Of a stretch of DNA of 64,000 bases, positions 35,186 to 45,407 are shown piece by piece. Both the position numbers and the translations under genes were made by a program. This DNA comes from Tricholoma matsutake (Eukaryota; Basidiomycota; Agaricomycetes; Agaricales; Tricholomataceae), in the NCBI GenBank assembly GCA_026075535.2, contig AP026538.1:14578337-14642336 (forward strand). Direction: 5' to 3'. Numbering within the stretch: position 1 is the first letter of the stretch; every line of letters begins with the position of its first letter. The notes beneath the pieces are model-generated. The model was not told the DNA's origin, did no database searches, and saw only the letters and a list, made by a program, of their open reading frames with translations.

Positions 35186-36140
35186 TCACCTACGATAACA
35201 CTTTGCAATTGCAGACTCCTTGTTCCTGACAAGGTGTGTCCCTCCCCTCCAGTACTCAAACATTGAGGCAAAGTCCATGGCATACCTAGCCCTCACTTCC
35301 TCAGCAAGCTCATGGTCAGCAGCCATCCTCTCTTCCTTCAGCCACTGTGTATGACAACACATGGCCATCAACAGTGAACTTTTCCCAGAACCCTTTCCTC
35401 AGAGAGCTTGCACCAGCACTGGACAATGTCCTGGAAACCACATAGATGCAACATCAGTGACCCAAAGCCACACAGAGCCCAAGGAAGGCCACCTAACCCA
35501 CCAATGAGCCCAATTCTTCTTCTTACCAGCCCAACTGGCCGGTCTTCCCATAGCAATACAGCTCTGGCCAATACTTGAGTGTGATCAGCTTCTCTTGAAT
35601 GTCACATGTGGAGCACCACATCAGAGAGGGGTCCCAGTCCATTGATGCATCATCCCAGAGTCTGATGAGCCAGGGGATGTCCTTTGTGAATGAAATGGCA
35701 GGTGGATCAGGAATGGAATGCCTGCCTTTGAGAAGAGAAGGGGTCGCACCCTTACCAAGGAGGAGATCACCCAGTGATGTCTCCACTCTGTGCTCTAACT
35801 GTGTTGCATTGGGAGCTGCAGATGTAAATGCAGTGGATTAGGGGTGGGATCCAGTCACTGAGGTCAGCAGGACCAGCTGGAGGGGGGGTGTAGGAGTGTC
35901 CATGGCCATGTCCATGTTCCACATCTGGAGGAGGGGTCCAATATGGCAGCTGAATCTTGGGAAGCAAGAGGGCCAGTGCAGCATGAACAGGTGGAGCACC
36001 AGAGCCCGCTCCATGGACAATGATGTCAGCAAGCATGGCTAGGTTTGTTTGTGTCTGCTTGAGCTGCCCAAGAATGGTGTTGTCATGGCTGTGCAAGCAG
36101 CATCGAAGGTGTTGGTAAGCATGGTGGGGGGGTCCTACAC
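35186..36140 (-). pseudogene. Accessory protein relic convergent with the recombinase
   Basis: Minus-strand frames 36140-35767, 35786-35523, 35571-35368 and 35371-35186 follow one another. Recognisable pieces: LGQLKQTQTNLAMLADIIVH and a Pro/His-rich linker; IPWLIRLWDDASMDW, LKYWPELYCYGKTGQLGW; EEVRARYAMDFASMFEYWRG ending in KESAIAKCY. The LWDD, YWP-Y-YGK-GQ and ARYAMDF segments recall a widespread agaricomycete hypothetical protein. Function unknown. Frame changes between all pieces show decay. Tail-to-tail placement with the recombinase (115 bp apart) may reflect a former two-gene unit. Confidence 0.45.
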
Positions 36141-36752
36141 AGGGTTCAGTCCCCCATAGGGGTTATGTGCAATGCAGCAGTCAGCCTAGAGAGCGGGGGT
36201 GAGGGAGGGATTCACAACCAGAGGGAAATGGACTCACCCAGGTGAGAAGTTCCACTTTTTCATTGTTTGTGCACATGTATTTTGACCTCTTGGTGGGGAG
36301 GACATGCTTGACCTTTGAGCTGTATATGCCTGAAGAGCAGCTTGCATCATTGCACTGTTGTAATGTTGGGAGCTCCACTCACAACACTTGAGACTTGGTC
36401 ACATTTTGCTACTGACTTGACATATTCCACATGACCATTTTAGATGCCTACCATAAAGTTGATGCATTGCCACAACACATGTTTCTCATCTCGGTTACTG
36501 ATTACTCCTTACTCTTGAATATCCATGAATTGATTGGTTTGCCAATGACTTGATTCCTTTCCTTCAATGCATGTTCCTTACCTTTCATCAAATCTCTCTA
36601 GTCAACCTCCTCAATCAAGCTTGGAGCAACTAGCCAAAGAAGACTTCTTTGATTGGACACTTTAGCTCCTTATTTTTTTAATTTTTTCTTCTTTGTGACT
36701 GCCTCAGGAATGATGGGGGCATCATTCAAAAGTTTCTGTGAATTGTTGTAGT
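36141..36752. repeat. Non-coding DNA, source of a local duplication
   Basis: 36355-36650 contains CTCACAACACTTGAGACTTG-GTCA and GTTGATGCATTGCCACAACA, found again at about 37560-37640 and 39425-39640. No gene is visible. Confidence 0.5.
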
Positions 36753-37547
36753 TAGCATTTTAAGGTCTGGTTAAGTCCGGTTTTTGATGTCTAAATGGGG
36801 CAACTGCAACCACAACCAGTCCAGGACTGACCCAGATATTGATGGACCCCAACTGGACCACATAGGACTGGTCCATATTGGTCCATGGACTGACAAAAAC
36901 CAGTCTGAACCAACCTTTTGTTGTAAAATTTGTCATTCCAATATAGCCCATATGTTCCTTGGCGACTATTACCTGGACAATTAATCGCTATCTAGGGAGT
37001 TGGATATTGTAATTCCCCGGTGATGGGTCCAATCTTTAAGAGATTTCATCAAGATTTGACTGAGATATGACCAAAACAAAAGTACATTGTATTACATGTT
37101 GTAGTTGTAGGTTGTAGTTGTAGTATGTAGTTGCAGCTTGTCAGGGGTGTTAAATTAAATGGTACAGATCTTTATGTGTGTTATTTGATGGTGTCCAATT
37201 GTACCCAACATTTTTGTAACACAAGGTATAAGCAGTACAATCGAAGTTATTTTAATCATGACAAAATTCTCATGCAAAATATATTTGGTGATATCTCTCT
37301 CAGTTATCAACCGTTTTTGATGGTCCAGGGAGCGAAATTGAAGTCATTATGTGTGGAAATCAGGGCGCATTTGCAACCAGTTTATATCGGTTTTTATCAG
37401 TTCAATGATATTTTTCAAAGTGAAAGACTGGCAACTGGACTACAAAACACCAGTCCTATAAATAGCCACCTGATGAACCGGACTTTGGTTAAGTTTGGTT
37501 CAGTTTCAGTCTTTTTTCAGTTTGTAGGACTGGACCTTTAAACACTA
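36753..37547. mobile_element. hAT-like non-autonomous element, 795 bp
   Basis: Ends TAGCATTTTAAGGTCTGG and GGACTGGACCTTTAAACACTA-type, the same terminus as the MITE at 17655-18097. Flanked by GTTGTAGT (36745-36752) and GTTGTAGC (37548-37555), an 8-bp duplication with one mismatch. Palindromic GGACTGGTCC-like words fill the subterminal regions. The interior (about 36990-37400) has no recognisable protein. Confidence 0.75.
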
Positions 37548-37920
37548 GTTGTAGCATTGGGAGCTCTGCTCACAACACTTGAGACTTGGTCATGTTTTGC
37601 TACTGACTTGACATATTGCACATGACTGTTACCCTAAAGTGAGGTCTTTACTGTGCCCCATGTATTCCGAGCCAGTCTGCATGGAATTTGGCAGACTCCA
37701 CACAGACTAGCTTGGACTGGCACCCACTCATTTGGCTCAAATGTCCTGTATAGCAGTTGCTCAGACTCCTAGAGAGTCTGCATGGACTTTCATGGAGTCT
37801 GAGCCATTTTTGGACTTTTACTCGGAGTGTGCACAGACTTTGTCCAAGCAACATCAATTTACTCAGACTCCATGGATGCATAGCAGAGGCTCAGTTGACT
37901 ACAGAAAAATTATGTACTAA

Positions 37921-37984
37921 AGTAGAATCAAACCCCAAGCCTTGTTGCCAAGAATAGTGCAGTTAACCACTACACCACAGAGCC
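37921..37984 (-). other. tRNA-like Pol III promoter sequence (left arm)
   Basis: On the minus strand: GGCTCTG, then an A-box match TGGTGTAGTGG and a B-box-like GGTTTGATTC about 36 bp later. The acceptor stem does not close, so it is not a usable tRNA. It is probably a tRNA-derived remnant. Confidence 0.5.
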
Positions 37985-38574
37985 ATTGTCAGTAAATGCA
38001 AACAATTGCATTATCTAACTGTCCTTATTTAAATCACATGACTCACATGCAAGTTCAAGATGCATCAACAATCAATGTTGACCACCACCACCACTCTCAA
38101 TGCCACTGCCCCCCACCTCCCTCTACCACTACCACCACCCAGTCAGCCCCTGCCTCTGATGCCTCTTGCACCAACAGCAACAAACAGCAAACTAGCTGAG
38201 CTGATGCAACGGGACCCAATGAGCTGAGCCAACACAATGGGCCCAAGTAAGTTTTTTTTGCTTTTTGTTTTATCAATCAACTAATTGTATTTTATTGCTT
38301 TTTAGGTTATATACTACTGGGGATGACCTGCCACAATGAAAAATGCACAACCCATGCCTGTGCCCACCCGATCCCCTCCTCCCTGTTGAAACAGGATGTG
38401 AGGATGTCAACATGGGCTAGGAGGGTGCTGAGGGATGCCAGGAGACCCCAGAAGGGGGATACTTGCCTAGTAAGCACCCACCAACCTCTGTACTCGTGCC
38501 ACATCGCACTGATGCACCCAACCCCCCCCCCCCCCAAAAAAAAAAAGAGAAATCCAAACAGGGGATGATGGGGA

Positions 38575-38800
38575 CAAATGACAACAAGCCATCCACCCCC
38601 AGCCTCATGAGCAACTGCTCGTGGGGTGGAATGTGGGTGGAATGACACCCAGGCACAGGGACAGGAGACAATGATGCACCACCTGCCCCCAGCCTCATGA
38701 GCAACTGCTCATGGGGTGGATCGTGGGTGGAATGACAATGACAACAAACCACCTGCCTCCAGCCTCACAAGCAACTGCTTGTGGGGTGGATAGTGGGTGG
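38575..38800. repeat. Minisatellite, three diverged units
   Basis: CCAGCCTCA-GAGCAACTGCTC-TGGGGTGGA-GTGGGTGGAA occurs three times (about 38598, 38690 and 38759), each with a small GAGCAACTGCTC palindrome. The spacing is uneven (about 90 and 70 bp). Confidence 0.6.
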
Positions 38801-39171
38801 AACAACAACACAGCAAGAGGGCAAGGACCAACACCCAAAGAGAATGCACTGACACCAACACACCAGGATGGAAGCCCCCCCCCACATTTTGCGTGGGGTG
38901 GGTTTTTTTCTTTTTCTTCTTCTTCTTTTTCTTTTAGCCCTCCCCCACATTTCAGGGGGAGTTTTTTTAAAAAATCTATAGTTTGTTAACTCCCCCTTGC
39001 GTGCGGCACAAGGGGTTGAGTTTGTAATGTAGTTGTGATTAATACCAATCCCTCTCGCATCTTGTGTGAGGGATGCAGTTAATAAAATTTATTTGTTCAA
39101 TTTGTGAGAGATAAATACTTGAGTTTGAGTTTGAGTGTCATAAATAAACTATGTATTACTAACAAATAATT

Positions 39172-39262
39172 CTCCTGTGGCTCAACTGGTTGATCACATG
39201 TGTTTAGTTTGTTGTGTGATGACTTACTTGGAGGTCTTAGGTTCAATCCTTGCTCTGCACAC
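39172..39262 (+). other. tRNA-like Pol III promoter sequence (right arm)
   Basis: A-box TGGCTCAACTGG (39178-39189) and B-box GGTTCAATCC (39240-39249), both close to the consensus, 50 bp apart. No paired acceptor stem. It mirrors the left-arm sequence at 37921-37984. Confidence 0.55.
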
Positions 39263-39420
39263 CTTTATTTTGTAGGCACATCATGACTTTTATAAAGTCT
39301 GAAAAGCTTGGAACTCATAAGATATCAAATTGACCCAGATTCTGTGTGGACTCTGTACAGACTAGCTCAGACTCCACACAGTCTGTGTGGAGTCTGCTAG
39401 GACATGTGGGGCACTGTAAA

Positions 39421-39893
39421 TTACTGCCTAAAGTTGACGCATTGCCACAACACATGTTTCTCATCTCAGTTACTGATTACTCCTCACTCTTGACTATCCA
39501 TGAATCGATTGGTTGGTTTGCCAATGACTCAATTCTTTTCCTTCAATGCAGGTTCCTTGCCTTTCATCAAATCTCTCTAGTTGACCTCCTCAATTAAGCT
39601 CAGAGCAACTAGCTGAAGAAGACCTTTTGATTGATGGTTTTGGTGACCCAGGTTTCAGTTTCAACATGTTCAATCAGCTTCTTGATACTTGGTGCACATT
39701 ATTCTTCATTTATTGACATCTTCTCTGCCATGTGGATGTATCTCTGGAGTCTGGGGTTTGGGATGTAAGATTGAGTGTTGCAGCCTGGCGAGTCTCACAC
39801 TTGAATGGGGCAGGCAACACACAGCAATAATACTCACAGGCTCACAGTCATCTCCCTGAGTCATTGCCCACTCTCTGTTTTTTTGGAATGCAA
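39421..39893. repeat. Duplicated flank and unique non-coding DNA
   Basis: 39425-39640 is a diverged copy of 36445-36650 (AAAGTTGACGCATTGCCACA, CATCAAATCTCTCTAGTTGA). 39640-39893 is unmatched in the window and has no gene. Confidence 0.5.
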
Positions 39894-40886
39894 CCATTGA
39901 TGATACTCAACCCAGAAACACAAACAAAACCCAAAACAAAGGCTTCTGTTCTTTTAACATGAGTCAGAGGAAGGGTGCAAGTTGGTGCTAAATATTGCCA
40001 CTGTTAACCAGGAGTAGGCAAATGAGGTGCAAAGTAGTGCAAAGTGATGTGAAACACTATGAAGCATTTGTGAAGATGTTCGAAGTGATGCAAAGTATCA
40101 TTGAAGGGGTTTTGACAATAAGGATAATGTTGAATGGGGAGCATGAAGGACAATGATGATGTATGATATAGATGATAAACGATGGGGACAATGTGCAATA
40201 GTTTTGAGATGTTAATACAAAGTTCAAAGATGTTCGCGATGATTTGCAGGACTTAGAGCTAAGATGAAGGACTTAGACTCAAGAGCTGAACTCTTAAATC
40301 AGACAATATATGAGAGGTGAAGACAATCTCTTTCTTGTTCTTCCAAGTAGCTAGCACAAGGCTATATAAGTTTTGAAGAGATAGTACTAAAAAGGAAATA
40401 GAACATGAGGACTACATGGGCAAGATATAAAACAATAAAGAAGTATCTAAATCACAAAATAAATGAGAAATGATGTAAAAGGAAATTTGTAGAATTGTAA
40501 TATATCAAAAACACTTGTCCTATTGTCGCAATAAACCAGTGAAACTTCAGAAAACACCTCAATGCATCCTAAAATGTGAGTTGTCTTGCTTTCTTGTATC
40601 CAGTATGCTCAATATGCAATGCATAAACATGTGGAAGCTGTGCTGCATGTGTATGAAGGTCAGAGCAATAGGAGTACAGTGGCCAAAGGTATTCAAAGTG
40701 CTGCAAAGTTGTCCAAAGTTGTTCAAAGTGTTTGAAAGCATCACAAAGCATTTTGTAGTGGTTTGAAGGTGTTTCATGGGGCTCATAGAGGTTCATACAT
40801 CTTTGTAGGGATTTGTAGTGTCAATGCAAATATGTCAGAGTATGTGGAAGTGTTCCCAGAGCTTGAAGTACAAGGTGGACCTATCA
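39894..40886 (-). mobile_element. Unclassified repeat element, copy 2
   Basis: Reverse-oriented relative of 21316-22664: reading the minus strand it starts TGATAGGTCCACCTTGT (from 40886) and ends CTTCCTCTGACTCATGTTA then TTTGGGTTTTGTTTG and ATCATCAATGG (to 39894). The interior again has repeats of TTCAAAGTG-TGCAAAG (40680-40760). No target duplication is visible at either copy. Confidence 0.6.
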
Positions 40887-40988
40887 CCGTATGAGGCTCC
40901 TTCTTCTCCAACTTTGTGAGCTCATTTTTTATCACATAGGTAAGCTACATTGTATTGAATGCATACATTGTATCGAATGATATGGGTT

Positions 40989-41323
40989 CGATGGATGCTG
41001 TCGAACTCACTATATAAAGTCACTATACTATATTAACCAATGACTACATTTTTCACTGATTATTATACCTTACAATAGACATGCATTAGGAATGTAATAC
41101 ATTAGTAACATTTGAAATGCAATGGGCACAGACACGGCCCTGGAGATGGCCACAGACATGGTGATGGCCATGGCCAGGGCATTGCCATTGGGCACAGACA
41201 TGGGAATGGGCAATATTAACCTATGCATACTATTGACTGTATACATTGTATATCTGTTTTGATGGATGCTGTCAAACTCACTATATATTTGTACATACTC
41301 TATTAATTAACCAATGACTACAT
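40989..41323. repeat. Direct repeat pair with GGCCATGG-rich middle
   Basis: GATGGATGCTGTC-AACTCACTATAT and TTAACCAATGACTACAT occur at 40989-41049 and 41261-41323. Between them is a GACATGG-GATGGCCATGGCC-type simple sequence (41120-41215). Non-coding. Confidence 0.55.
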
Positions 41324-41432
41324 TACTACTTTACTTGCTGTGACCACAAAAACAATGATATTACTACAATGATGTGCATTAAGAACAGAATACAGACAAA
41401 AGCACATAGATGTATATATAATGAGTAAGGTT

Positions 41433-42131
41433 TTAATTATCCTTCCACATCACTGGGAATTGGCAGGGGATCAGCCATAGCATCTGAGTGGGATGATGGC
41501 GTAACCTCCTTTTGAATGATTTCAACTTATTTTCAACCCTTTCCTTCAAAGTGGCATATGTTTTCAATGTTATATCTTGTTGTTCGAGCTTCTCCACCTC
41601 AGCCATGTACAGACAGTGACTGGCATCCTTGTATGATGTGCCAAGCTGGTCTTGAAGGGCCTTCACTTCAACATGGCAGCTCAACAACACCCTGTCTGTC
41701 AAGTCCTGCAACAGGATGAACTAATGTAGAAACACAAATGAGGATGACACTTACTGGATCGGCAGGTAGGGTGAGCTGGTTGCCAGCCACCAGGTAGTAT
41801 GGTGGCACGGTCATGTTGCCAGACTGCAAATTGATCATAATGTCAGTTGGGATAGACAAGACACAGAGAAATAGACATGGCAGCGGCCAAGACATGGCAG
41901 TGGCCAGAGACATGGCAGCAGCCCTTAACTTCAACCTGATTTGAAATAAACAAAGCTTACCCCTCCATCCACATTACAGACATCAAGTTCCAACTTCTGG
42001 CGATAGGCATTCATAGCCTGATGAGTGGCGGGAATCATAAAGGGGGGCACTAAATAGTGGTGCCCATCATCAGCTCAGATAGGGACATAGCCATCTAGAA
42101 CATTGCCTTGTGTTTGCTGCTGGTCGCTCAT
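41433..42131 (-). pseudogene. Small accessory protein gene, three exons, one stop
   Basis: Exon 1 (42131-41961) MSDQQQTQGNVLDGYVPI, a TGA, then ADDGHHYLVPPFMIPATHQA-MNAYRQKLELDVCNVDGG, ending at GTAAGC. Exon 2 (41822-41755) SGNMTVPPYYLVAGNQLTLP, ending at GTAAGT. Exon 3 (41705-41433) DLTDRVLLSCHVEVKALQDQ then LGTSYKDASHCLYMAEVEKL with a coiled-coil-like run to the end. Both introns keep frame. The only defect is the TGA at 42077-42075 (minus strand), again a likely CGA change. I recall a basidiomycete hypothetical family with a VDGYV-DDG-YLVP-FM-PATHQA start; function unknown. Confidence 0.55.
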
Positions 42132-42273
42132 TGTGGATGGATCAATGTAACAGAGGTTATAATGTGCATCTAATCTAGTGATCAGATATTGATCAGATGT
42201 TATTTGTTTGGCCTTGATGAACACACGTGATGGTTGATTCCCTGTTCCCGTCCCTGCCCCAACTCATCTCAAC

Positions 42274-43306
42274 ATGAAGGTTACAGCTCAACAAGTGCTC
42301 AGCCACATCAGCCAGATCAAGAAGGCCATTCGAAATGGCCTTCAAACACGAAACATCAAGGCCGTCATGTGGGAATGAAAATGGGCACTTGTAAGTAAAA
42401 TACTATCAGGACAACAGTGGGACTAATATACTGTAGAACACATTATTTCCATGGCAACGACAGGATCTCGGGGAGGACTTGAAAGTGGCATTTGGTCCCA
42501 AGTCATTCTTGTGGGGTTTTTTGATAGCATGGGGAAGTTCTGATAGAATGGGTGATGAGATTTTTATGGAAGGTCAGCTGCACGCAATGAAGATATTTGA
42601 TGAGAAATGTGGGATTGTGGAAACCTCAGGGGTTTTGGCATTGGGAGTGGGAGGTGGAGTGGCCGCTGGTCCTGCAAGATCAGGAGCAGGACCACAAGGA
42701 GTGGGAGCAGCAGCTGGAGGTGCGGGAGCAGCAGGTGGGGGTGTGGGAATGGGAACGGGAGTGGGACAAGGGAGGGGAATGGGAGCAGGAATAGGAGCGG
42801 GAGTGGGAGTGGGAGAGGGAGTAGGAATGGGAGTGGGAGAGGGAGCAGGAGTGGGAACAGGAATGGGAGTGGGAGCTTGAGGGGAGAGCAGGCAAAGGAA
42901 ACCACAGGCGCCAGAAGAGCCATCAGGATCCAGGTCACGCCAGCCAGAACATCGACACCCAGATGTGCACCCATTGGCACCACCCACCCCAACCACTCCA
43001 GCAAGACCAAGTGGGAGTGGCAGGACCAGGCACATACTTCAGAGCAGCAGTGGGAGGTCTGGTGAGGATTTCGAAAATGATGGGAAATCACAGGGGACGG
43101 AAAGCGATGGAGATGTATTGTTGGAGCAAAGGGAGCAAAGGGAACATTGGCAACAACCGGCGTGTGGGGCAGTAAGGCCCAGTCCCTGCATACAATGGTT
43201 CCAGCTTCAGCAACAATGTCATGAACAGGTCAATGGGAAAAATACATGTTTCAAATGTGGGAAGGGCAAAGTCAAGTGCAAAAACATGAAAGATGGTCAT
43301 GCAGGG
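42274..43306 (+). pseudogene. Split accessory gene, 5' half
   Basis: Starts MKVTAQQVLSHISQIKKAIR at 42274 with one in-frame TGA (MWE-stop-KWAL). A Gly/Val/Met-rich low-complexity part follows (42630-42880, GGGAGTGGGA-type DNA), then QASTSEQQW-like sequence and CFKCGKGKVKCKN (about 43245-43290), a short Cys motif that could bind zinc. The frame reaches ..KDGHAG exactly at the left border of the large TIR element. The other half begins at 60021 and continues in frame as DKPERKG. Function unknown. Confidence 0.55.
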
Positions 43307-43446
43307 TAGTATTGCCTTGACCAACTTGGGGCATTTTTGTATTTTTAAAATAACTTGACACAATGCACTCAGCCTGCTTAGTGTTGAGAGAGGACCAATA
43401 GACTTTTGGGGTTCCCTACCTATATAAATATTTTCAGAATTTTTCA
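43307..43446. repeat. Left terminal inverted repeat of the large element
   Basis: Pairs with 59884-60020. The left copy has an 11-bp insertion (ACTCAGCCTGC near 43366) and a few substitutions relative to the right. Confidence 0.8.
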
Positions 43447-43447
43447 C

Positions 43448-43536
43448 AATTTATTGGAATTGATATTGCCTTTGACTCATTTTTGCTGGTTGACTTGCCA
43501 AAAATGAGTCAAAGGCAATATCAATTCCAATAAATT
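43448..43536. repeat. Perfect 37-bp hairpin
   Basis: Arms 43448-43484 and 43500-43536 are exact reverse complements around a 15-bp loop (GCTGGTTGACTTGCC). It lies just inside the left TIR and is missing beside the right TIR, so it is a separate small insertion. Confidence 0.85.
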
Positions 43537-43696
43537 ATAACTGGGTAGCACACCGGCGAGCAGTGGCAGAGCCCACTGATGTTTAGTAGTGGGTGGCATG
43601 GGAAGGATGACATGTTGGTTGGCTGGCTGGAGTTGCTGTAATACATACTTACATTTATTCTTCTTGTGTCAAAACATTTCTTCTTCTGATGGCTCT

Positions 43697-44122
43697 TGTA
43701 AGGGGACTAGGGAGGTGCCCTGTGTGTTTTTCCTATTTTTTATGTTCGTCCTATATTTTTCCCCACCTCATTTCCTTCTATTCTTCATTTTCTATGATTT
43801 TTCCGGATTTTATTACTAATTTTCCCTTGCTATCATGTTTGTACATGTTGACACTTTTATATTTAGAGGCGGAGTACCCCTTCCGACACATACCCCTTGG
43901 TATGATGTCATTCGGCGGCCTTGATCCGCCTATCTCCGCCTATTTCTATTTTTAGGTTATATTTGATTTTTGTCGTCTTCACATATACTGGGCATCAGCA
44001 AGGGGATCCTTAGAGTTTTCTCTTCGGATTTCCCTTTGCTAGGTGCGCCCCCAATCCCTGTATTATGTAGCATAATTTTAACTTCAGATTTCCCTTTGCT
44101 AGAGGCTGAGGTTGCCCTTATA
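43697..44122 (+). repeat. 5' LTR of the young gypsy element
   Basis: TGTAAGGG...CCCTTATA ends. Differs from the 3' LTR by CG against CA at two sites (near 44044 and 44087), one in each copy. Confidence 0.95.
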
Positions 44123-44288
44123 GTAGAAAACTCTCCCCTAAGGCCCGAAAATCGCGAATGCGCTGCCCAAAATAGGCAGGTACGGACTGGACGACGCTTC
44201 CCAAAGCTCCACAGAGTCCCTACACACCGTTCCAGATACTCTCACCTTTATTACGCCACCATTTTCGCCAAACGTGCTCCCTAGCAAC

Positions 44289-45407
44289 ATGGACGCATCA
44301 GAACGCTTCAACGCGCTTGAAAGCGACATTTCCGGAATGCACGCGCAAATTGACTTGCTTAAATCTACGATTGAAAACTTCGTTAGGACCCTCCAGGCTA
44401 ACCCTACGACTAATAGTTCCCCCTTCACGACTCCAAGCGCACCCAACAACGACGTTTTGCCAAACGCGTCCACTAAGGAACGTGCCCAGATCAAACCGTC
44501 CCCCCCCGCCGAATTTAATGGTGCACATGCACAGGGACGTGCATTCCTTAATTCCTGTGAGTTATACATTAGTCTCCAGTTGCATCAATTCATCGATGAG
44601 GCTGCAAAAATTTATTGGGCCTTCACATACATGAAATCTGAATGCGCCTATCTCTATGTGGACCGTATCCTACGTCAAACTAAAGAACTCGGTTCTCTAC
44701 CTTTCTCCACTTGGGGTGACTTTCGAGCTGAGTTCGTACGTCACTTCTGCCCCCTCAATGAATGCCACCGAGCAGTGACACGACTTGAGTCATCCACTTA
44801 CCACCAGGGACGTCAATCCATGGACGACTATATCAATGAGTTCAAGGATTTGGTGGACATGGCAGGATATGGGAGTGGGTTACCAGTGGTGGTGAAGTTC
44901 CGATGGGGGCTCCACCGAGAAATTCAGGACCAGATTGCACAGATGTTGGAAGGGCGCCCAGCGGACGATGATATCCTTGCTTGGTATGAAGCTGCTTCAC
45001 TCTGTGATAAGAACTGACTCACAAATGCGGCATTTAATGCTGCATTCCGTGCTCCAACTACCACTCATACACCCTACACCTTCAATCGAAGCCTCCCCTG
45101 CCCTAACCCCATTCCTGCTCGTCAAACTCCCACACCAGCCGTCAATGTCCCAGTACCAATGGATGTTGATGCAGCCCGCAGCTGTGCACGTAAGTTGGAT
45201 CTCTGCTACCATTGTGGGGAACCTGGACACAGGGCTGGAGTGTGTCCCCATCGTCAGGATATCCACATGCTCACCCCCGAGGGACGAGACGAACTCCTGC
45301 AAGATTTGTTGGCGCTTGTAGATGTTGAGGAAGCGAAGGATCAAGTTGCAGAAGAGATTAAGTTGGAAGTTGTAGAGGAGCAGGATTTTCCTATTCGCAG
45401 CGAGTGA
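44289..45407 (+). pseudogene. gag: gag of the young gypsy element
   Basis: Starts MDASERFNALESDISGMHAQ (coiled-coil-like). The capsid-type retrotransposon gag domain covers about 44500-44990 (KPSPPAEFNGAHAQGRAFLN, FVRHFCPLNECHRAVTRLES, YINEFKDLVDMAGYG). A TGA at 45015 interrupts the linker; the CCHC knuckle CYHCGEPGHRAGVC (about 45207-45248) follows in the same frame. Apart from that stop it is well preserved. A frame change near 45395 leads into protease. Confidence 0.9.

Larger units (their letters stand above)
37647..39420. mobile_element. TIR element with tRNA-like sequences near both ends
   Basis: Left end TTTACTGTGCCCC-ATGT and right end ACATGTGGGGCACTGTAAA (39402-39420) are inverted. 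Both arms then carry CAGACTCCACACAGAC subterminal repeats and a tRNA-like segment facing outward. The flanks TTACCCTAAAGT (left) and TTACTGCCTAAAGT (right) look like an imperfect target duplication inside the 36.4-kb-type repeat. The interior holds low-complexity DNA and a minisatellite. No transposase frame is seen. Confidence 0.55.

Noticed and set aside
37921..37984. Functional tRNA gene
   Set aside because: Box A and B are present but the acceptor stem and anticodon arm do not form.
42564..43091. Long Pro/Leu-rich minus-strand frames opposite the Gly-rich repeat
   Set aside because: They are the complement of GGGAGTGGGA-type simple sequence in the plus-strand split gene.
43307..43446. 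LTR rather than TIR at the border of the large element
   Set aside because: The matching sequence at 59884-60020 is inverted, not direct, and the ends are TAGT..ACTA, not TG..CA.
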